From: Kappaphycus alvarezii
Taxonomy: Eukaryota; Rhodophyta; Florideophyceae; Gigartinales; Solieriaceae
Direction: 5' to 3'
NCBI GenBank assembly: GCA_002205965.3
Contig: NADL03000688.1
Span: forward strand, 310,001 to 374,000
Length of the DNA: 64,000 bases
Notes under the pieces: generated by a model
The model's database searches: none
The model's input: the letters and a program-made list of their open reading frames with translations, nothing else
What the model was told of the DNA's origin: nothing
Translations under genes and position numbers: made by a program
Shown: one piece after another, positions 1 to 9,009 of the stretch
Numbering within the stretch: position 1 is the stretch's first letter
Layout: each line of letters starts with the position of its first letter

Positions 1-283
1 GGTACGCCGGATCCCGCCCCCTTCGCACAACACCCTCCAGGAACCAAACTTCAAGTTTCAGCCCCTGGCTTTCGATTCCTTGGGTGCCCCATCCCCCGCC
101 TCTATTCTGTTGCTTGAAGACTTCATCCCGCGCACCGCAGAGAAGTTTAACACAACCACAGGAGTGATGCGCAGACGTCTTTATCAGCGCATAAGTTGCA
201 CACTGTGGTCTTATGTTGCAATGGCGATTCTATTGCGAGCCCTACTGCACGTGCCTGACGTAGAACATCCGGTTAGTTCTTAG
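1..283 (+). mobile_element. 3' end fragment of a LINE-like element
   Basis: The frame ending at 283 encodes a tail in which PLAFDSLGAPS is followed by RRLYQRIS and LLRALL. The same PLAFDSFAALC / ALAFDSLVCPS block occurs on the reverse strand near 6700 and 28990, next to other parts of a LINE C-terminus. The fragment is therefore the extreme C-terminus and 3' end of a related copy on the forward strand, cut by the window start. The motif resemblance is seen directly; the family assignment is inference. Confidence 0.55.
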
Positions 284-1277
284 CCGTTTAGTCAGACCGG
301 CAGTGTACACGATAGATACTCAATAAAGTAAAGTTTCTTCGTCACAGCCCGAATTTCAGGTTATTAACTCGACATATACAGTACTGTACATACTGTACTG
401 TGCGTACCTAGATCCGTACGCTTGCAATATTAAAAACATATTGTTCCGACATTACGGTCCGCACTGCAATGTTCACATCTTTCTCCTTCCGGTAGGTGTT
501 TGACTCTTCGGAGCCTTAGGGGCCAGCGGAAAAAAAATTTTCCGCCTTCTCGCTTCTTTCGCTTCAAGCCGCCGGAATTCGGCGCCAGCGCTGGAGCTTC
601 AGGACTTAGTTACCCGCTTTTCGTTTTGCCTTCATGGGATGCAGGCCCGCCAGGTGTTGTGTTGTGTTGTGTTGAGATCAATGTGTTGAGTTTGTTCCGA
701 TTGCAGAGAGCGTTAGAGAAAGGTGAAGTTTTACAGTATAGGCTTATTCTGTTACCTTGCTGCTGTATGTTCCTAACATCGTCAGGAAGCGTCGCAAATC
801 CGCAAGTCGTCGTTGGTGAGGAAAAATACGTGAGGGATGACCCCCATTGGTAAGACGACGCTGAGAGATGATAGATGACTAGCAGTGCAATCGCCAGTTG
901 CGGAGGCATAAAGTCATTCAATCGGCCCGATGTTATCTTGGATAGCAAGGGAGGTGAGTCGGAAGCTGCAGGAATTTTTGGCGAGCACAGTACTGTACTG
1001 TACTGTACACCACTGGACGGTGACAAACGGCTTGCGTTGTACAGAACAATACAGCATGTACTGTACAGTACAAAGTCATTGAAACCCTTTTGCAGTACAG
1101 TACTGTACTAGCAGAAAATTAGCATTGAGGGCATCTTTGTCCAAAGGTGAAAAACTGTGCTGTTGATAGATCCGAGCATTCATTCGTCCCCTCGAGACAA
1201 AACGACAAAGCGTCCATCCAAACTCAGTCAGTCGCGCCTACCCCTCCCATCCCAATTGTCCGGAAAAACTAACAACC
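284..1277. other. Intergenic region upstream of ALG14 with palindromic TACTGTA clusters
   Basis: No convincing gene is seen; the short open frames on both strands lack recognisable domains. The stretch holds clusters of overlapping TACTGTA/TACAGTA palindromes at about 375-412, 987-1010, 1040-1072 and 1093-1110. It also holds an inverted repeat (GCGGAAAA ... TTTTCCGC) at about 524-544 and a short TGTTG tandem repeat at 654-675. The last 100 bases before 1278 are C-rich and probably contain the ALG14 promoter or leader. Confidence 0.5.
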
Positions 1278-1949
1278 ATGTCTCTGCAGTTCCTGCTCCT
1301 TCCCCTTCTGCTCCTCCCTCTAATCCCACTTTCCCGTCTTCTCCGCCGCATGTGTCGCCCTCCCAAACGCCCGCCCTCCACAATACGACCTCCGCCCACC
1401 GAAACTCCCCTCTCCTTTCTCGTAGTTCTCGGCTCCGGAGGCCACACCACCGAGATCCTAACCATGCTCCAACCCACACTCATCATCTTTCCCAACGCCC
1501 GCGTCAACTACCTCACCACACACACAGATTCTCATTCAATACCTCGCGCGCGCTCACTCCATCAACTCAATTTCGGAGACATCAGATACGATGCCCACTC
1601 TGTCCCACGCGCACGTGAGGTGGGACAATCTTATATCACATCTGTGTTTTCCTCTTTGAGATGTATATATGCCGTATGGTATGTCCTGCACAAGGTTAAC
1701 CCGCATGTGGTGTTAACCAACGGTCCGGCCACGGGTGCTATTGTGGGCGCTGTCGCCGTGGCAAGGGAGTGTTTCTCCTTGTTCTCCAAGGTCAAGGTCA
1801 AGTTGATTTACATCGAGAGTTTAGCACGCGTCAATACACTCAGTCTAAGCGGAAAACTTTTGTACGGAATAGCCGATCGTTTCATTGTCCAATGGCCCGA
1901 TCTGCTGATACACTATCCGGGTGCAGAATATTACGGATGCCTGTGCTAA
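1278..1949 (+). CDS. ALG14: UDP-N-acetylglucosamine transferase subunit ALG14
   Basis: Single-exon gene of 223 residues, the normal size for ALG14. ALG14 is the ER-membrane anchor that recruits catalytic ALG13. Together they add the second GlcNAc to dolichol-PP-GlcNAc on the cytosolic face of the ER. A Leu/Pro-rich hydrophobic N-terminus (residues 3-20) is the expected anchor. Family motifs are in order: VVLGSGGHTTEI (49-60), NGPATG (148-153), YIES-ARV (178-184), LSLSGKLLY (188-196) and FIVQWP (202-207), then the final YPGAEYYG. The start is the first ATG before the hydrophobic segment, in a good context (AACAACCATGTC). It converges on the DAD1 gene 108 bases downstream, another N-glycosylation gene. 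Nothing looks broken. Confidence 0.95.
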   Translation: MSLQFLLLPLLLLPLIPLSRLLRRMCRPPKRPPSTIRPPPTETPLSFLVVLGSGGHTTEILTMLQPTLIIFPNARVNYLTTHTDSHSIPRARSLHQLNFGDIRYDAHSVPRAREVGQSYITSVFSSLRCIYAVWYVLHKVNPHVVLTNGPATGAIVGAVAVARECFSLFSKVKVKLIYIESLARVNTLSLSGKLLYGIADRFIVQWPDLLIHYPGAEYYGCLC

Positions 1950-2057
1950 GTGCGCCGTCCTCACTCTCTGTAAACAGACCAACCAAACGTGAATACGTTG
2001 CATTGTGAGCCATGGACCGTAAGCTAGTGCGAGTTTGCGCAACGACTCGACTGGTAG

Positions 2058-2426
2058 TTAACCCAGAAAGTTGAGCACAGCGATATGAAGAATGGCGTTA
2101 CAAAAGAGCCAATCGGCGACAGCGCGTTCGGTAGAGACTTGCTCCCATCGACAAGCGGGGTCGGTTCTGTTTTTCGAGGAGAGTTGCATGCGAAGTGAGA
2201 CGGTGAGGACAAATACACCGACGGCGGAAAGAAAGCCGGCCAGGAATGAGTTGAAGGGGAAAGAGCCGATGGAGAGGGCGTAGAGGAATTGAACTATGCC
2301 TGTGATGAGAACGTAAACGAGAAACAGGTCGATCACTTGTAGCTTGAAGGGTACATTGGCTTGATAGGCTCGCAGAACGTCCAGTGGTACGAAGCCAGAA
2401 GTTTGAGAGGAGGTCCGGATTGCCAT
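2058..2426 (-). CDS. DAD1: Oligosaccharyltransferase subunit DAD1/Ost2
   Basis: Intron-less gene of 122 residues, close to the usual 110-115. DAD1/Ost2 is a small core subunit of the ER oligosaccharyltransferase that transfers the lipid-linked glycan to Asn. The protein has three hydrophobic helices. Family signatures are PFKLQVIDLFLVYVLITGIVQFLY, FPFNSFLAGFLSAVGVFVLTVSLR and the C-terminal AVADWLFCNAILHIAVLNFLG; all three are described here by their core residues and are typical of DAD1. The frame is open upstream to 2543. I chose the ATG at 2426 (MAIRTSSQTSG) because it gives the family length and the upstream residues are unlike DAD1. It shares a 427-base upstream region with divergently read NDUFA6 and converges with ALG14. 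Confidence 0.93.
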   Translation of the reverse strand: MAIRTSSQTSGFVPLDVLRAYQANVPFKLQVIDLFLVYVLITGIVQFLYALSIGSFPFNSFLAGFLSAVGVFVLTVSLRMQLSSKNRTDPACRWEQVSTERAVADWLFCNAILHIAVLNFLG

Positions 2427-2853
2427 TTTCAATGTCTTTGGGAAGAGGGGTAGGGCGCGGGTGGTGCAAACTTGGTCGTAGCTACGAGTGAGACGGAACT
2501 CGTTGCAAAGAAACGTTTGTCGCAGATTCAATTTGTCAATCATTGTTCCGCATCAGTCCAACTGCAGGTTTGATCCAAGTCTGTACAAACTGTAAGCAAA
2601 TAAAATTACAGTATAGAATGACTACAGCACCCGTCTGTACTGTAATGCACAATCATTCAAAATCTCCTCTTGCACCACAAACACCGATGCCATCATCAAT
2701 CCGCAACAAAACTCCGTTTCCCCTCTAAACCGCGCGCGCCATCAACACGCGGCAACTTGCATTCCGCATATCCACCGTCCGTCCCCCCCCGCGGCAGCCG
2801 CCTTGCCCCGCTGTCACTCGCAAATCATCCCCCCCGCCTCCCCCTACCCAACC
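2427..2853. promoter_or_regulatory. Shared upstream region of DAD1 (-) and NDUFA6 (+)
   Basis: The 427 bases between two divergent start codons must hold both promoters. TACAGTA/TACTGTA elements lie at about 2607-2616 and 2633-2647, like those in other non-coding parts of the window. No clear TATA box is visible. The NDUFA6 side is C-rich (2785-2850). The bidirectional promoter role is inferred from gene arrangement. Confidence 0.5.
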
Positions 2854-3513
2854 ATGCAGCCCTGCCGCGTGCCCATCCAGGCCGCATTCACACGCACGCT
2901 GTCCACAGCGCAGAGACGCGCTCCGATCGCCGGCTCGCGTGTGGATACCGCGTCTTATACCGACACTGGTGGATCAGGATTGGATTCCACGACTTTGTCG
3001 TCGAGTATGGAGGAGGCGTCTGGGAAGGCTGTCGCGATGTATCGACAGGCATTGCGTGATATTCCGGATATGCGTAAGAATTTTGTCATCATTGAGGATG
3101 AGAGTGTCGTGCAAAAATGTATCCGTGATTTGATAGAGCGTCATGCGGATATTACAGATCCCAAGGTGGTTGATATGCTTGTGTTTAAGGCACGTCAGGA
3201 GTTGATGGAGATTAGGGAGCAGTGGAAGAGTCGTCATCATGTGTATGGGTATATTCAGAGGTATACGGAAAAGATGGTTCGGGAGGAGGCAGCAAAGAGG
3301 ATGAAGCAGGGTGACGGAGATAAGGAGCATATATTGCAGGCGTGGAGGGGTAGAGGTTTGGTACCGGAGGAAATTGTTACGTGGGGGCACTATGAACGAT
3401 GGAGGCAAGAAGAGGACGCCAAGTTCAGGGCCTTTGCCGAGGACAATCGCGTCTTTGAAAAGGGTGTCTTGCAGAGAAATGCGTCTGCCAATCCCGGATG
3501 CTCAGTTATGTAA
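2854..3513 (+). CDS. NDUFA6: Complex I LYR-family accessory subunit NDUFA6 (B14)
   Basis: Intron-less gene of 219 residues with a B14/NDUFA6-type LYR domain. This matrix-arm accessory subunit of mitochondrial NADH:ubiquinone oxidoreductase binds the mitochondrial acyl carrier protein. The MYR triplet (62-64, in AMYRQALRDIPDM) replaces canonical LYR. It is followed by DLIERHADITDPKVVDMLVFKARQEL, whose DP-VVD-L core and the later W-RHHV block are diagnostic for B14. The start at 2854 (CAACCATGC) gives a mitochondrial-type presequence rich in Arg, Ser and Thr and lacking acidic residues. An upstream in-frame ATG at 2803 is possible but adds only a Pro-rich stretch. The C-terminal 60 residues go beyond the mammalian protein. 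Confidence 0.9.
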   Translation: MQPCRVPIQAAFTRTLSTAQRRAPIAGSRVDTASYTDTGGSGLDSTTLSSSMEEASGKAVAMYRQALRDIPDMRKNFVIIEDESVVQKCIRDLIERHADITDPKVVDMLVFKARQELMEIREQWKSRHHVYGYIQRYTEKMVREEAAKRMKQGDGDKEHILQAWRGRGLVPEEIVTWGHYERWRQEEDAKFRAFAEDNRVFEKGVLQRNASANPGCSVM

Positions 3514-3699
3514 ACTTTGCATACGTTAACGAGGAAGGGACGTCTGCAAGTCGTGTCTTGCATGGTTTTCTTGTTTATCCGCTAGAATAATACCTTTTCC
3601 AAAACAGACACTGCAGTACAATACTCGCACTGCACTGTATTGCGTATCCCAAATATACCGTACTTGACAAAACTATGGCTGGCCAGGCCACTTGCGCAC

Positions 3700-4685
3700 T
3701 TACTCAAACAAGGCGAGGGCCTCCTCCCTCTCCGCATACAGCTCCGCTGCAGTTGCGTCGATATACTTTGTCGAAAATTCATCCAGATCGATTCCCTGCA
3801 CAATCTCATAAGCGCCACCTCCTGCACAGCGCACCGGATACGAAAAAAACACGCCCTTTTTAATACCGTAGCTTCCATCAGAGGGCACGGCCATACTGAC
3901 GACATGGGTATCGCCCAAGACCCAACTCCTCAAATGGTCGCCAATAGCGTTTGCAGCTGACATTGCAGAGCTCATACCTCGCGCCTGAATGACCGTGGCG
4001 CCCCTCTTTTGAATGAGTGGGATGAAACCCTCTGCCAGCCCACCGTATCCTCCCATCTTTGGCAGCACTTGTTTACCGTCGGCAGTGGCTCTCGTGACAT
4101 CCGGGTACTGGGTAGAGGAATGGTTGCCCCAGATACAAACATCACAAACATCCGACACGGAAACGTCCATACGCTTGGCGACCTGAGCCAAGGCACGGTT
4201 ATGGTCCAACCTTGTCAAGGCGGTAATATTCGCCGGCGGGATGTGCGGTGCAAAATGGGACAACACCATAGCATTTGTATTGGCTGGATTCCCAACGACA
4301 AGGACCTTTACATCAGGATTTGCCACTTGATTCAAAGCATGGCCCTGTGCCTTGAAAATGGGGACATTTTTGGCGAGCAAGTCTTTGCGTTCCATGCCTG
4401 CACGACGTGGAAAGGCGCCGACAAGGATGGCGACATGTGCGCCACTAAAGGCGACTTTGGGGTCTGCAGTTTGCAAGACTGAGTTGACGAGGGGGTAGGC
4501 GCCGTCGATGATTTCCATGACGACGCCGGAGAGGGCGGGAAGGGCGGGAGGAATTTCAAGAAGGTGGAGATTGATGGGTTGGTTGGGTCCGAAGACTTGG
4601 CCGGAGGAGAGGAGGGGGAGGAGGAGTAGGAAATTTGGCCGGCGGCACCGGTGATGCAGATGTTGAGGGGGGATGGAGAGGCCAT
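3700..4685 (-). CDS. MDH1: NAD-dependent malate dehydrogenase, cytosolic type, with an apparent 1-nt frameshift
   Basis: Oxidises malate to oxaloacetate with NAD in the cytosol. Total length would be about 328 residues, normal for the family. Motifs in order: Rossmann ITGAAGQI (11-18), the active-site loop RRAGMERKDLL (about 94-104), GNPANTN (132-138), TRLDHNRA (158-165) and WGNHSSTQYPD with the catalytic His near 189. The ATG at 4685 opens the frame with GAAGQI. That frame is lost at about 4620-4628, just after GAAGQIS, and the rest of the protein continues one base out of register. One extra C in the C-rich TCC run restores the usual sequence. This is either an assembly error, a true mutation, or much less likely a tiny intron. 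The rest looks under normal constraint. It converges with NDUFA6, 186 bases away. Confidence 0.9.
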
Positions 4686-4688
4686 TGT

Positions 4689-4791
4689 GGGACTGGGACT
4701 GGGGGACTGGGGGACTGGGGAACTGGGGAACTGGGGAATTGGGGGACTGAGGTACTGGGGTACTGGGATACTGAGGGACTGAGGGACTGGG
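4689..4791. repeat. 8-bp GGGGACTG minisatellite directly upstream of malate dehydrogenase
   Basis: About 13 imperfect copies of an 8-base unit (GGGGACTG with AACTG, TACTG and GAATTG variants) start four bases upstream of the malate dehydrogenase ATG. They would form the transcript leader or core promoter, read as CAGTCCCC on the coding strand. Confidence 0.9.
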
Positions 4792-5181
4792 TGGATAAAA
4801 GAGGGGGATGTGGGTGGTGGTGGAGGTTAAGTGGGAAAGGAGAGGTGGTGGGAAGGCAAAGAGATTTATGGATGAGGCGAGAGCCGAGTTTGATAATAAT
4901 TTGGAGTGATGAGAGGTTTCCCTAGGTGGCATGGCACATTACCTAGAATTGAGCGGCGATGGCTGCCTTAAAGTGCGGCCCTTTTATTTTGTTCAACTCG
5001 CTGGTCAGGGAGGCGGCAAAAGGCCAGAGGTCAGAGGTCAGAAGCCAGAGGCGACTTTTTATCGCGCTCACCACAACCATGCCAAAACGTACCGCTTCGA
5101 CGTGCATCCCTATGATAATCTGACACGTGTTCATGTCCATTAGCACCACCAATCCCGTCACACTGACAATCCATCCACTTT
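4792..5181. other. Intergenic region between malate dehydrogenase and the KH-domain gene
   Basis: About 390 bases without a recognisable gene. The part next to the minisatellite probably carries the malate dehydrogenase promoter. A short direct repeat (GGCCAGAGGTCAGAGGTCAGAAGCCAGAG) lies near 5020-5050. No motif allows a firmer call. Confidence 0.4.
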
Positions 5182-6213
5182 TCACAAACCGCCTTCACCC
5201 GCCTTGTGCTCAACCGGCCCTACCGCCTCCTCCACCGCAACCACACCACCCGCTCCCGTCCCCGTACCCGTCCCCATCGACGCTGCGCATCCTGCTTCTG
5301 ATGCTGCCGGCGGTGGCGGTGGCGGTGGCGGTGGCGGTGGCGCCGAAGCAGGCGTCATACCTCCCACCTCAACCCCACCGCCAACATCCCCACCCCACCG
5401 GTCAAACCCCCGCGCCCCACCACCCCATCGCGCCCCACGCCGCACAATACCACGTCCACCATACCACTTGTTCATATGCTCATTATACACCGCTTGTACA
5501 CACCTCACCAACGAGTAACACAAACCTCTCGCCATTCCCGTCTGTCCCGTCCCCCCACGTATCACAAAATGCAAATTCTCCCTCCCCGAATCCCCCCTCC
5601 ACTCCCACTCCCCCGCCCCGCAAGCATCACACTCGCACCCGTCTCATCATGAATCCACTTGACATACTCCCCCCTAGGCCCCTTCAGCCTCTTCACAACC
5701 TCCAGTTCAGGTGCCAAACCAGCATCCATATCACACCAAACCCGTTCCATATCCCTCTCCCTCTTCCCACCCCCCCACCTCCACTCCCCCCACGCCTCAT
5801 AATCCCCTCCAACATCTTCACCGCCTCCTCCACACAACCCTCATCCGCCCCCTTAATCTTCAAAAACAACTTGCGATTCTTATCCCCCCCTCTTCCCCAC
5901 CCCCCAACACACTCTCCCCAGGCCCATAATAACGTCCCTTGGACACAATCACAACCCCCGTTTGTGTTTCCACCATCTTCAAATTCGATGACATCATTGC
6001 AAATCGACGTCCCGGATTGTCATTGATTTCGAATTCGCGTACCCAACCTGTGCCGCTTGAATCGGTACCCCCTGGAATGTTCGGTTGCACACGCGCGGAA
6101 AGATTGGCCGCCGCTGCTGTGGCTGCCGCGAGGGCTGTGGAGCTGGTCCCCGTGGGAGGCGCGTCCCATTTGCGTCGACGCCGCGTGTCGCCTGTCGAGG
6201 GAGCGGTTGCCAT
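5182..6213 (-). CDS. KHDC4/BLOM7-like double-KH RNA-binding splicing factor with frame changes in G/C runs
   Basis: Read from 6213 to 5182, about 344 residues. The order is like KHDC4 (BLOM7), a pre-mRNA splicing factor: a basic KWDAPP start, an Ala-rich helix, KH1 (about 60-145; FEIND, GVVIVSKGRYYGPGE, then NRKLFLKIKGADEG) and KH2 (about 170-260; KRLKGPRGEYVKWIHDETGASVML). An LHFVIRGGTGQTG strand and a closing helix with VQAVYNEHMNKWYGG follow, then a Gly-rich and poly-Pro tail coded by a GGTGGC microsatellite (about 5311-5342). The reading frame changes three times, at about 5884-5890, 5770-5777 and 5590-5597. Each change falls in a run of six or seven identical G/C bases and would be fixed by one more base, so assembly error is the likeliest cause. 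Confidence 0.82.
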
Positions 6214-6539
6214 GTGCACGTTGGACTTGCCGATGAGAGGACGATGAAGGAGAGGTTGCCGCGCGTCTTTTTCAACACGTTGCTGCGGTTGGAGGCGTCG
6301 GAGTAATTTGGTTTGGATTGTTCTTCGAGAGAGTGAGTGGAGTCGTGCCGTGCACTACTGTACTTTACTGTACTGTACGACAAGGTTTGCCATCTGGTCA
6401 TATATAGCTTACAGTAATCAAATCCAACACGCTCTGTAGTACTGTACATTTGTATAATCATCTTCACTTCCTGTCTTGTAAAAGGCGTACAAGCCTAGCT
6501 GACAGTGTTAAGCTAAAATATTTGAAGTTCGTCGGTGCC
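6214..6539. other. Intergenic region upstream of the KH gene with TACTGTA repeats
   Basis: Non-coding. Contains ACTACTGTACTTTACTGTACTG at about 6353-6374 and single TACAGTA or TACTGTA sites near 6410 and 6440. It probably includes the promoter of the KH-domain gene. Confidence 0.45.
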
Positions 6540-6762
6540 CAGCTTGAGACAACGTGCTGAGATCGATGCCGCAAAGGTAGACCAGTTCCGTTGCGGCTGG
6601 TGGTCAAGGGCCGCCGCTGGTCTACATAACAGTCGTCACGATATCAATTTCGCATGGGTTTCAATCACCCAGGAGGTTGACTTACAGAGCGCGGCGAAAG
6701 AGTCGAAAGCGAGCGGAACAAAGTGAAAACCGAGCGTTGGAAAGGTAGCGTCCGGGGTCAGG

Positions 6763-7250
6763 TTAAACGCAGCTGCACTGAGCGGTCGAAGGTCTTGTCG
6801 ACGTAGGCCGATTCGGCTGCCCCGCAAGGTGCCAATGCAGCTTGTTTGAGGTAAGATCGGGCCATGGGACTGCGAATGGTGACATCATATGCGACTTGCG
6901 ACGGCGCATCGAGCGTGTCGGTAGTCCGGTCCACAAATGGACGAGGATGTCGGCTGGCCGGAGGTCTGTACCCGGCACAAGGTTGGGAACTTCTTGTCTG
7001 CCGGCGAGACCGGCAGGTCGGAACATGTCGGTCGTTAGGACGTTCCGGAGGAAGTTGTGTCGGGTAGCGGCGTTGTATTCTGATGTGCAAGTCGAAGCAT
7101 GGTCGCCTTGGGCGTCCATGTAAGCAAGACAGTGGGTGCAAATAAGGGGAATTGACGAGTCGAAGACAGGGAGGTCGAGGTGCCGGCAAAGCATGATGGA
7201 CCAGACCTCGGTGGAGACATAAGTAGCCTTGGAGGGATGCGCGATGGATG
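6763..7250 (-). pseudogene. LINE C-terminal zinc finger and endonuclease-like region
   Basis: Follows the reverse transcriptase in another frame. It shows a zinc-binding pattern CTHC-x(8)-GDHASTC with a downstream RH, then DLRPADILVHLWTG. The adjoining frame supplies AYDVTIRSPMARSYLKQAALAPCGAAESAYVDKTF. The spaced Asp, the DVT strand and the late Lys resemble a restriction-like endonuclease fold. The nuclease role is inference from family layout, not shown here. Confidence 0.6.
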
Positions 7251-7757
7251 AGCCACGCGTAGGCGCATGGATTGAGCAAGGAATTACGTCTCGCGCAAAG
7301 GCGAATGGAAACCTCGGTGCGTCGGGCAGGTCGTGGTTGAGCTGTCCATATGTCCTCTTCCCATAGCTTGGAAGCCGCCGAATTGCGAATGGCCTGAAAT
7401 AGAAAGTGGTGTGGTCTATCAGGTCGCATTGCTAGGGCCTCGGGCTCCAAGTGTCCGAGAGAGTAGGACTGGGGGTTTCGAAGTTCTTGCAGACGTAGGG
7501 GCTGGAAGGGGGATTCAAGCGCGGTGGCCACGAAGCGCATTGCAGGTCGTGCGTATCGCATATAGAACTCGACGGGGCGTTCGGGGTGTCGCAGGGGTGC
7601 GGACTCGATGAGGCTGGCCGCATATGAAGCGCGCAAGGTGAGGGCTAGGGACGTAAAACCATGCCCGCCCAGGCGAAAGGGGAGGCGAACTTGGCGGATG
7701 CTCTGAGTGGTAAGAGGCACGGAATTGAGCCTTGAATACGCTACCATTTGGGCCTTG

Positions 7758-9005
7758 TCAAACTCCTTGGCAAGCGGGTATGCAATGGGCGGGGAGGATG
7801 AGCCGGAAGCCGTGTTGCACTTTGCAGGCCGATGCGCAGAGTCGGTGTAGGTGGAATGCGGTGCGAGGGTGAGGGAGTTTGAGGAGGGTTGAGAGCATGT
7901 TGTCGCAAAGGTCCATTCGAGACTTGAGAAAGGAGCGCATGTATTCATCAGAGTCCAAGGGGGCGCCCAGGAGAGTACTTCCGTTCTCATTTGGGATAGA
8001 CAGCGGGAGCACACATCGTAGCTGGCGTAGGCTGTCCGAGGATAGAGACGGCCAATATGCCAGGATCTTGGAGGCGTTGAGGTGGAACTGGAAAGCCGGT
8101 CCGGCGTGAACCAGGATGCGTAGGGCCTTGCAGATCTCATCAACAGGGCCAAGGAGGAGTCCATCATTGGCGTACCAGCGGTTCAAGTTGAGAGCACATT
8201 CCTCGGATATTTTCAGTACAAGAGGCTGTAAGCACAGAGTAAAGAGGAACATACTTGCAGGATCTCCCAGCTGAGTTCCCTCCTTGCTGTAAAGCAGCAC
8301 AGGAGTGGCTTCGGGGGACCGGCTGCGCACGAATAGGGGCGGGGGACTAAGGCCGTATATCATGTTGATGAAGCGCTCCAGGGAAGGAGCATTGGATGGG
8401 AGGATGCGGAGGAGCTGCTGGCGAGCAAAAGCGTTGAAAGCATTCCGGGCATCAACCGAGACCATGACGTAGCCTGCATCGTGACCATGTCTGTTCATGT
8501 ACATTCTGGCGTCATGAACTATGGAGTCCATGCCGGCGGAAACTCCGTTGGCAAGTTGACATGGGGCGAAATGAGTGCGTCGAAGCGTTTGTGCAATTGC
8601 GATGTGGCGGATCTTGTCCGGCCGGGGCTGGATCGGGATGAGGGTGGCTGCGGTGAGGAGGGGAAGTGTTTGTATGGGTAGGTCACCCCTGGCTAGGCGC
8701 CTGACAAGGTTCGTGAGAGCGGCGAGGCCGGTGACGCCAGCCTGCGGAGAGATGGAGGTCGTGGCGATGAGGCGTACAAGCCGCGGGGACATAAGATCGG
8801 GACCTGACGAAGCAGTTGGATTGAGAGATCTTGCCGCCCGTAGGACCTCAGCTTCCGTGATGTGTGGGGCGTGCGGGAGGTCAGGAGGAGGGATTGGTTG
8901 CACAGGTGCCGGAGGATCTGGATGGAGGTCATGCAGCTTGTTGATGACATCGGAGCTCCCAGCGCCAGCCACTGGAGCATGGAGCAGGGTGCGCATGGCG
9001 CGCAA
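7758..9005 (-). pseudogene. LINE reverse transcriptase domain
   Basis: Reverse transcriptase palm and fingers of the LINE copy. Visible blocks are SSGPDLMSPRLVRLI (motif 1-2), DARNAFNAFARQQLL (motif A, first catalytic Asp), GTQLGDPASMFLFTLCLQPL (motif B) and RWYANDGLLLG (motif C). Motif C reads YAND where the active family has two adjacent Asp, so one metal-binding Asp is replaced by Asn. The thumb continues in another frame, with PFRLGGHGFTSLALTLRASYAASL near 7690-7620. The Asn and the frame change argue for an inactive copy. Confidence 0.82.
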
Positions 9006-9009
9006 GTAC

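Noticed and set aside
610-1026. Reverse-strand frame of 138 residues upstream of ALG14
   Set aside because: No motif; it crosses microsatellite and palindromic repeat sequence and overlaps equally plausible forward frames.
4686-4932. Extension of malate dehydrogenase to an upstream ATG at 4932, giving 410 residues
   Set aside because: That frame runs through the minisatellite as Val-Pro-Gln repeats and bypasses the essential GAAGQI motif, which lies in the frame starting at 4685.
5127-6026. Long forward-strand open frame of 299 residues
   Set aside because: It is a Pro/His-rich shadow of the C-rich strand opposite the KH-domain gene, whose motifs are clear on the reverse strand.
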